Below are positions 1-5,208 of a DNA stretch of 5,208 nt, piece by piece (position 1 is the first letter of the stretch; every line of letters starts with the position of its first letter). Below the pieces are notes generated by a model, which saw only the letters and a program-made list of their open reading frames with translations, was not told the origin of the DNA and did no database searches. The position numbers were made by a program, and so were the translations under genes. This DNA comes from Spirochaetales bacterium (lineage in GTDB: Bacteria > Spirochaetota > Spirochaetia > DTKZ01), in NCBI GenBank assembly GCA_017998025.1, contig JAGODW010000146.1:1-5208 (forward strand), given 5' to 3'.

Positions 1-208
1 CAACAGGAGAGAAATCGAATCTTCCTATCTGAAAAATGGAAAACCGGCGGAAGTAATTTAAGTAAGGATCGGTAACTGAAGCTAAAAAATGATGGACTTT
101 CCCATACCCCAGAGGACTGGAAAACCAGGTTAATAGAATCCGTACTATGATTAATAGAGTGTAAAGGGACACCAGTGCACTGAGGGTATGCATCAGTATT
201 CTTACCAT
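1..208 (-). CDS. yggT: YggT-family integral membrane protein, N-terminal part (3' end outside window)
   Basis: Translating the minus strand from the ATG at 208-206 gives 69 open codons that run off the left edge. The product begins MVRILMHTLS and has a hydrophobic membrane segment at about residues 9-30 (LSALVSLYTLLIIVRILLTW). A polar loop follows, then TDPYLNYFRRF at about 46-56 and GRFDFSPV at 62-69. The order 'hydrophobic helix with R..L.W, then DPYL..FRR, then DxSP' is the signature of the YggT/YlmG/Ycf19 family. These are small membrane proteins linked to cell division or membrane organisation in bacteria and to thylakoid biogenesis in plastids; their biochemical role is poorly defined. 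Family members usually have about 90 residues or a duplicated version of about 180, so the C-terminus is missing here. The start is fixed by GGAGG five bases upstream. It lies 19 bases after the dnaE stop with no terminator between, so co-transcription with dnaE is likely. Confidence 0.85.
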   Translation of the reverse strand, partial: MVRILMHTLSALVSLYTLLIIVRILLTWFSSPLGYGKVHHFLASVTDPYLNYFRRFSIFQIGRFDFSPV

Positions 209-227
209 AGATACCTCCAATCTCCTT
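209..227 (-). promoter_or_regulatory. Ribosome binding site of the yggT-family gene
   Basis: The whole gap between the dnaE stop and the next ATG holds two Shine-Dalgarno-like stretches, AAGGAG at 227-222 and GGAGG at 218-214. The second is five bases from the ATG and is the likely functional site. An in-frame TTG at 220-218 is too close to AAGGAG to be a good start, so it was not chosen. Confidence 0.75.
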
Positions 228-3200
228 CTAAGATACCCAGACATCTTCAACTCCGGGGAGTCCTCGGAGCTGCTGGATAATCTCTTTTTTCCCGCTTGTT
301 TTCAACTGAGCAGAAGCGCGCACGATCTGTTCTTCTGCTCCGTTCCCTATTTTCCTGAAATGTAAGTATATAGAACAGCTTCCCGGATGCTCTATAAAGA
401 ACGACCGGAGTGTATAAAAATCTTCTTCCTGGTTGAGAGTTCCATCCAACAATACATGGATCTCAGACAGATCTTTTGTTCCCAGATCTTCCGGGTCTTT
501 AAATTCCTCAACAATAAAGCTGGGTTTTTCTCTGGACAGGTCCAACCGCCCCATGACCCCCAGAATCGTATCTTCTTTGATTTTATGTTCATACTGTTCC
601 AGTACCGAAGAAAAGATAACCAGTTCGATAGTGCCGTTGAAATCCTCAAGAACCGCAAAAGCCATTTTTTTCCCTGTTTTTGTAGAAACAGGTCGGATCG
701 TCCTTAGAATCCCTAAAAGGCGGTGAACTTTTTCTGGACTTGCTCGATTAGGATTCTGCAGATTCAAGGTAACAGATTTTTCCCACTGGGTTCGATACCG
801 TTCCAGAGGATGCCCCGAAAAGTAGAAGCCCAAAATTTCCTTTTCAAACCGTAATTTCTCCGTTTCTGGCCAATCAGGGATGGGTTCAATTTTCGGTTCT
901 GGAAACTCTTCCTCTTTGCTCCCTTCAAAGAGAGACGCCTGCCCATAACTACGGCTTTCTTTTTTCTTTTCTGCAAAGGCTGTGAATGTATCGAGATGGG
1001 TAAGTAAAACAGCCCGATTGGTAAAGAGGGAATCAAAGAGGCCGCATTGAATACCGGTTTCCAATACCTTGCGGTTGATGATTTTCAGATCTACCTTATC
1101 CAGGAAGTCTAAGAAGGATTGGAAAGGCCCCTCTGTATTTCGAGCCCGCAGAATCTCCTCTGCTGCATTGCTCCCCATATTTTTCATACCCATAAGGCCG
1201 TACAGTATCTTCCCCCCTATTACACTGAAGTATTTATCCGAGCGGTTGATGTCAGGGGAAAGGATCTCAATATGCAGCTTCCGGGTTTCGGCAATGTATT
1301 CGGCCAGTTTATCCGTGTTATTTATTTCATTGGTTAGGTTCGCAGCCATAAACTCAGCAGGAAAATTCGCTTTTAAGTAGGCTGTTTTATAGGCAAGGAT
1401 CGAGTACGCAGCTGCATGGGATTTATTGAAACCGTATCCTGCAAAGGGTACGAGGAGCTCGAAAATTTCATCCGCTTTTTTTGCAGAGTATCCCCGGGCT
1501 ACAGCTCCCTCGATGAAGCTTTTCTTCTGCTTTGCCATCTCTTCAGGCTTCTTCTTTCCCATGGCCCGTCTTAGAATATCCGCCTGGCCCAGGGAGTACC
1601 CTGCTACTATGCGGGCAATCTCCATAACCTGCTCCTGGTAGACGATTACCCCATAGGTTTCTTTTAAGACAGGTTCCAACTCGGGTAACGGATACTTCAC
1701 GGGAATTTTCCCTGATTTTGCATCGATAAACTGATCGATGAACTGCATAGGACCCGGCCGATAGAGGGCATTCAAGGCGATCAGGTCGTTGATGCTTGAA
1801 GGTTTTGCCCGTTTTAAGATGTTCTGCATCCCTTGACTTTCAAACTGAAACACACAGGCGCTGTTCCCTTCTCCAAGAAGCTGGAAGGTGAGCCGGTCAT
1901 CTTCGGGAATAGACTCGATATCGAAATCAGGCAACCGTTTCCGGATCAGGGCAGCTGTGTTCTCAATCAAGGTTAAAGTTTTTAGCCCGAGGAAATCCAT
2001 CTTCACCAGCCCACAGGATTCCAATTGCTCCATCGTATATTGGGTAGACAGAGTACCTGTTTTTGGATCACGATACAGGGGCACATAGTCGGTGAGGGCA
2101 GATTTTCCTATTACAATTCCCGCTGCATGGGTAGATGCGTGTCGTGAGAGCCCTTCCAGTTTAAGGCTTGTTTCGATCAGTTCTTTGTAAACAGGCCCTT
2201 TTTCTGCAAGCTCCCTTAACTTTTCCTCCTCTTTCAGCGCCCTGGCAAGGGTTACTTTATGCTCGTCCGGGATCCATTTTACAATTTCGTTTGACTCAGA
2301 AAATGGAATATCCAGTACACGGGCTACATCCTTTAGTACAGCCTTTGCCTTCAACGTCCCAAAGGTAATAATCTGGCCCACTCTATCCTTTCCATACTTT
2401 TCTGTAACATAATCTATTACCTCCTGCCTTCGTTCGAAGCAGAAATCGATGTCAAAATCAGGCATAGAGATCCGTTCAGGGTTTAAAAAGCGCTCAAAAA
2501 GAAGCCCATACTTGAGCGGGTCGATATCGGTGATCTGGAGGCAATAGGCTACGAGGGAACCAGCACCGGAACCCCGACCAGGACCGACTGGAATCTTACG
2601 CTCCCGGGCAAAATGGATAAAATCCCAGACGATAAGAAAGTAACCGGTAAACTTCATCCGTATGATAATATCCAGCTCGTAGTCGAGCCGTTTTTTTAAT
2701 TCTTCTGTTAGTGCCGGGTATCGTTTTTTTAAGCCCTCATACGCTAAATGGCGTAGGTATTCCTCCGGGGAAGAGAATGAAGGGGGAATCTTATAATCTG
2801 GGAGTTGAGGACCGGGCAGGGGAATGGTGAGTTTACACTGTTCCGCAATTTCCAGGGTCCGTTTAAGGGCTTCCGGAACTTCAGAAAAAATACGGTACAT
2901 TTCCTCCGGAGATTTCATGTAGAATTCCGTTGCCTCAAAGTGAAGACGTTTCACTTCCGATTTCTTTTTGCCCGTTCCGATACAGACCAGGATATCCTGA
3001 GCGTTGGCATCCTCCCGGTCTACATAGTGGATGTCGTTTGTTACAATCGTACCTATCTGAAGCTGATTTGCGATCCGTAAGATCCCTCGATTGGCGATTT
3101 TTTGTTCAGGAATCCCATGATCCTGCAGCTCCAGGTAAAAATTCCCCTTGCCAAACAATTCCTGGAAGAACCCTGCCCGGCGTCGGGCCTCTTCTTCGTT

Positions 3201-3653
3201 TCCCTGTATAAGGAGGGCGGGTATTTCCCCGGCGATGCAGGCACTGGTACAGATCAACCCCTCGTGGAACTGCTCGAGGAGTTCTTGATCAATCCTGGGC
3301 TTGTAGTAGAATCCTTCGGTGTAACTGAGGGAGCTCAACTGGATCAGGTTCCGGTACCCTGTCTCATTTTTTGCCAGTAGCACGAGATGATAGTACTTGT
3401 TTCCCGCCTCTGTCCCGGTTTTAATGTGCCGGGAGCCAGGAGCCATATAGAACTCGCTCCCAATAATGGGGTTCAGCCCATGCTTCTTGCAAAGTTGATA
3501 GAATTTTAGCGCTCCGAACAGGTTCCCATGATCAGTGAGGGATAGATGCTGCATTCCAAAAGATTTTGCTTTTGTAATTAATCGTTCTAAAGAAGCAGCT
3601 CCGTCCAGTAAACTATAGTCGGAATGGTTGTGGAGATGCACAAAATCAAACAC
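228..3653 (-). CDS. dnaE: DNA polymerase III subunit alpha (replicative polymerase)
   Basis: This is the catalytic subunit of the chromosomal replicase. It extends DNA at the fork together with the beta clamp and clamp loader. From the GTG at 3653 the protein has 1141 residues, close to E. coli DnaE (1160). The PHP domain (about 1-260) contains HLHNHS at 6-11, TDHG at 40-43, GSEFY at 65-69, H89, C139 and NDIHY at 206-210. The palm has GPGRGSGAGS at 357-366 and PDFDIDF at 398-404. The catalytic aspartates are D401 and D403, plus D553 in KMDFLGL. Other conserved blocks are RHASTHAAGI from 504, YRPGPM at 631-636, YQEQVM at 672-677 and FNKSHA at 742-747. QASLF at 905-909 matches the clamp-binding pentapeptide, and an OB fold covers about 979-1021. 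A degenerate alpha-specific tail follows. The frame can be extended to a TTG at 3689 (1153 residues). That adds 12 residues unlike the family and has no Shine-Dalgarno, so I prefer GTG, although GTG also lacks a clear one. The gene is intact, with no frameshift. Confidence 0.97.
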   Translation of the reverse strand: MFDFVHLHNHSDYSLLDGAASLERLITKAKSFGMQHLSLTDHGNLFGALKFYQLCKKHGLNPIIGSEFYMAPGSRHIKTGTEAGNKYYHLVLLAKNETGYRNLIQLSSLSYTEGFYYKPRIDQELLEQFHEGLICTSACIAGEIPALLIQGNEEEARRRAGFFQELFGKGNFYLELQDHGIPEQKIANRGILRIANQLQIGTIVTNDIHYVDREDANAQDILVCIGTGKKKSEVKRLHFEATEFYMKSPEEMYRIFSEVPEALKRTLEIAEQCKLTIPLPGPQLPDYKIPPSFSSPEEYLRHLAYEGLKKRYPALTEELKKRLDYELDIIIRMKFTGYFLIVWDFIHFARERKIPVGPGRGSGAGSLVAYCLQITDIDPLKYGLLFERFLNPERISMPDFDIDFCFERRQEVIDYVTEKYGKDRVGQIITFGTLKAKAVLKDVARVLDIPFSESNEIVKWIPDEHKVTLARALKEEEKLRELAEKGPVYKELIETSLKLEGLSRHASTHAAGIVIGKSALTDYVPLYRDPKTGTLSTQYTMEQLESCGLVKMDFLGLKTLTLIENTAALIRKRLPDFDIESIPEDDRLTFQLLGEGNSACVFQFESQGMQNILKRAKPSSINDLIALNALYRPGPMQFIDQFIDAKSGKIPVKYPLPELEPVLKETYGVIVYQEQVMEIARIVAGYSLGQADILRRAMGKKKPEEMAKQKKSFIEGAVARGYSAKKADEIFELLVPFAGYGFNKSHAAAYSILAYKTAYLKANFPAEFMAANLTNEINNTDKLAEYIAETRKLHIEILSPDINRSDKYFSVIGGKILYGLMGMKNMGSNAAEEILRARNTEGPFQSFLDFLDKVDLKIINRKVLETGIQCGLFDSLFTNRAVLLTHLDTFTAFAEKKKESRSYGQASLFEGSKEEEFPEPKIEPIPDWPETEKLRFEKEILGFYFSGHPLERYRTQWEKSVTLNLQNPNRASPEKVHRLLGILRTIRPVSTKTGKKMAFAVLEDFNGTIELVIFSSVLEQYEHKIKEDTILGVMGRLDLSREKPSFIVEEFKDPEDLGTKDLSEIHVLLDGTLNQEEDFYTLRSFFIEHPGSCSIYLHFRKIGNGAEEQIVRASAQLKTSGKKEIIQQLRGLPGVEDVWVS

Positions 3654-3660
3654 GAAGGGA

Positions 3661-3689
3661 ATCTTACAATGTAAGCCTGTTTTTGCCAA
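3661..3689 (-). promoter_or_regulatory. Candidate sigma-70-type promoter for dnaE
   Basis: On the minus strand TTGGCA (3689-3684) matches the -35 consensus at five of six bases. It is followed by a 17-base spacer and TAAGAT (3666-3661), which matches the -10 consensus at four of six, including the key first, second and last bases. A start of transcription seven bases beyond the -10 falls on 3653, the G of the preferred GTG start codon, so the mRNA would be leaderless. The site lies in the gap between the FAD-subunit stop and dnaE. Such boxes arise by chance fairly often and there is no experimental support, so the call is tentative. Confidence 0.4.
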
Positions 3690-3714
3690 GAAGAGGGAGA
3701 ATCAGACTGGAACT

Positions 3715-4584
3715 TTAACTCCGAAAAGAGAGGGGAGAAGTAAGGATATTTTTGAGGAGATACAGGGTTTGCTCAAGCCGGGCAGGAGAGATCCTGAATT
3801 CCCGGGAAAGGATATCTTCCTTAACAGCTTTAAGAAAGGTCTCTATGTCCCGTTGGCTCAGGGGAAGAGAGGATCCGATGAGGAGAGTTTCTAAATCACG
3901 GTTACGGTACAGAGTCGGTGAGAAATTGCCCAGGGCAAAACGGAATTCAGAAAAGATGCTTCTATGGGTTTTCCCAAGAACCACCAGAACAAGAGAATCT
4001 TTTGATATCCCGTAAGAGAACGCACCAATCCTTTTGACAACTGAAAAACTCCATTCTTCCAGAGGTATTTGAATACGGGTGATAATTTCTGTCGGCTCCA
4101 GGACAAGGTTCCCTTCAGGGGTTCGAAGGCTTGTAACCGGAATCCAGCGAGTTCTTTTACTGTTTCGTATTTCACATCGAGCATCCAGCACATGGAGGAT
4201 GGGGAAAGAAGTCATACAACGATCCGGTACCGAGAGGTTTCCTCCCAGCGTTGCAAGGCCAGAAACCCCTGCAGGGCAGATCAATTCCAGGGTATGTACC
4301 AGTATAGGTGAAAGAATTTTAGGGCCTGCATGTAATATACGCTTGATAGAAGCCGCAGCTCCCAGATCCAGCCGGCTTTCTGTGCGTCCGATACGGCAGA
4401 TTTCTTTAACGTTCCTTAGAAAGAGGACAGCGGGGGGAAGGTGAAGAGAATCTTTCGATTGGGTCCAGAGGAGGTACGTACCGCCTGCAAACGGTACGGC
4501 TTCCGGATTTCTCTGTTTCTGGGCAAGGAGTTCTGATAGGGAAGAAGGGAGGTATATCTGCGGTTCCCTGGTTCTATAGAGCAT
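3715..4584 (-). CDS. FAD-binding subunit of a molybdenum hydroxylase (xanthine dehydrogenase / CO dehydrogenase medium-chain family)
   Basis: This is the flavin subunit of a heterotrimeric molybdenum hydroxylase. It accepts electrons from the [2Fe-2S] subunit and passes them to NAD+ or another acceptor. The 289-residue product has the normal length for the family. FAGGTYLLW at 32-40 corresponds to the first FAD pyrophosphate-binding loop (usually AGGTDL), and ATLGGNLSVPDR at 111-122 to the second (T[IL]GGN). The C-terminal part, about 180-289, fits the CO dehydrogenase flavoprotein C-terminal domain, including a region around SPARLEQTLYLL that aligns with the usual YR...L terminus. The frame is open up to an ATG at 4671. 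I chose the ATG at 4584 because GGAGG lies ten bases upstream, MLYRTREPQIYLPSSLSELL is the expected family start, and the longer form would overlap the upstream gene by about 100 bases. With this start the overlap is 11 bases. The Asp usually found after AGGT is Tyr (Y37). Confidence 0.92.
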   Translation of the reverse strand: MLYRTREPQIYLPSSLSELLAQKQRNPEAVPFAGGTYLLWTQSKDSLHLPPAVLFLRNVKEICRIGRTESRLDLGAAASIKRILHAGPKILSPILVHTLELICPAGVSGLATLGGNLSVPDRCMTSFPILHVLDARCEIRNSKRTRWIPVTSLRTPEGNLVLEPTEIITRIQIPLEEWSFSVVKRIGAFSYGISKDSLVLVVLGKTHRSIFSEFRFALGNFSPTLYRNRDLETLLIGSSLPLSQRDIETFLKAVKEDILSREFRISPARLEQTLYLLKNILTSPLSFRS

Positions 4585-5053
4585 TCTGACGATGCCTCCG
4601 GATAGAAGCTGCTTTCTGGACTGCCCGAACCAACGTTGTCGAATCCGTACATCTGCAGAGAATTGCTGCAAACCGTTTTCGAATAAGGAGTTCTGAAGGA
4701 TGAAGTGTCTCGTTTAATAGAGCGTGAGTGAGGAGTATTTTAGCAGAAGCACAGAATCCACAGGGGGTAAAACCTGTATCTAAAAATCCTTTTTCAATGT
4801 CATAATACTCAGGCGTGCTGCGGAGTCCCTCAAGGGTAAGAATCGATCCGCCATGGATAGAGAAGACAGGGATGAGGCAGGAAGGGACGATTTCATTGTT
4901 TAAAAACACGTGGCAGTATCCACATTGCCCCTGGAGGCATCCTTTTTTTGTCCCTAAAAGACCAAAGGTATTACGAAGCAGATGCAGCAGGCGAAGAGAA
5001 GGATCAATGTCAAGGGATTCCTCTTTTCCATTTAGGGTGAAGGACAATAGCAT
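4574..5053 (-). CDS. [2Fe-2S] iron-sulfur subunit of a molybdenum hydroxylase (xanthine dehydrogenase / CoxS family)
   Basis: This is the small electron-transfer subunit with two [2Fe-2S] clusters, linking the molybdenum site to FAD. The 159-residue product has the normal length. The N-terminal plant-ferredoxin-like domain carries C39, C44, C47 and C59 in the pattern GCxxGxCGxC...SC. The C-terminal helical domain carries C98, C101, C133 and C135 (CGFC, 31 residues, CRC). All eight cluster ligands are therefore present. Two positions next to these motifs are unusual. The usual QCGFCTPG reads PCGFCASA, so the Gln that in bovine xanthine oxidase contacts the molybdopterin (Gln112) is Pro97 here. 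The usual CRCTGY reads CRCTDS. GAGG at 5065-5062 is eight bases before the ATG. The gene starts on the base directly after the upstream stop codon and overlaps the FAD-subunit gene by 11 bases. These couplings and the large-small-medium order support a single heterotrimeric enzyme. Confidence 0.95.
   Translation of the reverse strand: MLLSFTLNGKEESLDIDPSLRLLHLLRNTFGLLGTKKGCLQGQCGYCHVFLNNEIVPSCLIPVFSIHGGSILTLEGLRSTPEYYDIEKGFLDTGFTPCGFCASAKILLTHALLNETLHPSELLIRKRFAAILCRCTDSTTLVRAVQKAASIRRHRQNAL
4585..4599 (-). promoter_or_regulatory. Ribosome binding site deciding the FAD-subunit start
   Basis: GGAGG at 4599-4595 lies inside the end of the [2Fe-2S] subunit gene, ten bases before the ATG at 4584-4582. 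The spacing is slightly long but the match is strong. It supports the short start over the ATG at 4671. Confidence 0.65.
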
Positions 5054-5065
5054 TTATTCAACCTC
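5054..5065 (-). promoter_or_regulatory. Ribosome binding site of the [2Fe-2S] subunit gene
   Basis: GAGG at 5065-5062 lies within the last codons of the molybdopterin subunit gene, eight bases before the ATG at 5053. The upstream TAA (5056-5054) touches that ATG, so terminating ribosomes could reinitiate directly. Confidence 0.6.
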
Positions 5066-5208
5066 GGTTTTATACGGAATTTCTCGGAGTGGAGTATTCA
5101 ATGCCTGGGACAGGGCACTTGCTAAAGCTGCAGGAATCACTGAAAGGGGTAATTCCCCTATCCCTTTTACCCCTGTTCCCTGGGGAGAGACGAACTCGAT
5201 GTAGGGAG
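5054..5208 (-). CDS. Molybdopterin-binding large subunit of a molybdenum hydroxylase, C-terminal 50 residues (5' end outside window)
   Basis: Minus-strand translation from the right edge gives 50 residues and a TAA at 5056-5054. The fragment begins PYIEFVSPQGTGVKGIGELP and continues LSVIPAALASALSQALNTPL, ending REIPYKTEVE. The motif VKGIGE followed by a Pro, then an Ala-rich helix (PAALASALSQAL) and a short LREIP tail, is the typical C-terminus of xanthine dehydrogenase / CO dehydrogenase large subunits. The Glu of GIGE aligns with the catalytic base of the family (Glu1261 in bovine xanthine oxidase). The complete subunit normally has about 700-800 residues, so nearly all of it lies beyond the window. 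The substrate-pocket residues that separate purine, aldehyde and CO enzymes are therefore not visible, and no substrate is assigned. It is the first visible gene of the large-small-medium subunit operon. Confidence 0.88.
   Translation of the reverse strand, partial: PYIEFVSPQGTGVKGIGELPLSVIPAALASALSQALNTPLREIPYKTEVE

Noticed and set aside
387..3380. Multiple plus- and minus-strand frames of 60-106 codons inside dnaE
   Set aside because: All are shadows of dnaE in other frames, with no ribosome binding sites or family motifs that I can recognise.
3654..3689. TTG at 3689 as the dnaE start (1153 residues)
   Set aside because: It has no Shine-Dalgarno, adds 12 residues (MAKTGLHCKIPF) not typical of the family, and its bases coincide with a good -35 box. 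It is not excluded, only less likely than GTG at 3653.
3690..3730. Possible terminator between the FAD-subunit gene and dnaE (GGAGTTAAAGTTCC on the minus strand)
   Set aside because: Only three outer base pairs form and there is no following run of T, so it is not a credible intrinsic terminator.
4585..4671. ATG at 4671 as the FAD-subunit start (318 residues)
   Set aside because: The extra 29 residues are encoded by the other frame of the Fe-S gene's conserved C-terminal region and do not resemble the FAD family. The internal ATG has a GGAGG.
4815..5204. Plus-strand open frame of 129 codons
   Set aside because: It lies antisense to the Fe-S and large-subunit genes, both strongly supported by motifs. 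Its product is rich in Arg and Ser and has no recognisable domain.
1..5208. Search for a novel defence, mobile or repeat-based system
   Set aside because: I saw no direct or inverted repeat arrays, transposase, integrase, tRNA or CRISPR-like spacing. The window is fully explained by housekeeping and metabolic genes with short gaps.

Overview
The window is a tightly packed stretch of bacterial chromosome in which every supported gene lies on the minus strand. It is read from position 5208 down to 1. It holds two groups of genes. The first is the end of a three-gene molybdenum hydroxylase operon of the xanthine dehydrogenase / CO dehydrogenase family. The second is dnaE, the replicative DNA polymerase III alpha subunit, followed closely by the start of a YggT-family membrane protein gene that runs off the left edge.

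In transcription order: 5208-5054 encodes the last 50 residues of the large molybdopterin-binding subunit, including the GIGE motif with its catalytic glutamate. 5053-4574 encodes a complete 159-residue two-cluster [2Fe-2S] subunit with all eight cluster cysteines. 4584-3715 encodes a complete 289-residue FAD subunit. The first two genes abut (TAA directly followed by ATG) and the second and third overlap by 11 bases. This implies coordinated, probably coupled, translation of the three parts of one enzyme: oxidation at Mo, electron transfer through two Fe-S clusters, and delivery to FAD. The substrate cannot be told, because the substrate-pocket part of the large subunit lies outside the window.

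Positions 3653-228 encode full-length DnaE with an apparently intact PHP metal site, the polymerase catalytic aspartates, a clamp-binding QASLF motif and an OB fold. The long reading frame opens at a TTG at 3689. Family length, residue numbering and a candidate promoter overlapping that TTG all favour a GTG start at 3653, possibly on a leaderless mRNA. Nineteen bases after dnaE, a strong ribosome binding site precedes a 69-codon fragment that matches the YggT family.

The organism is a bacterium of intermediate GC content. The form of DnaE and the unusual Fe-S subunit (TPCGFCAS in place of QCGFCTPG) made me think of spirochaetes of the Treponema/Spirochaeta kind. That is recollection of family resemblance, not proof. 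I see no mobile element, CRISPR array, RNA gene or clearly novel system. The points worth a second look are the dnaE start and promoter, the intact PHP site, and the substituted Fe-S motif.
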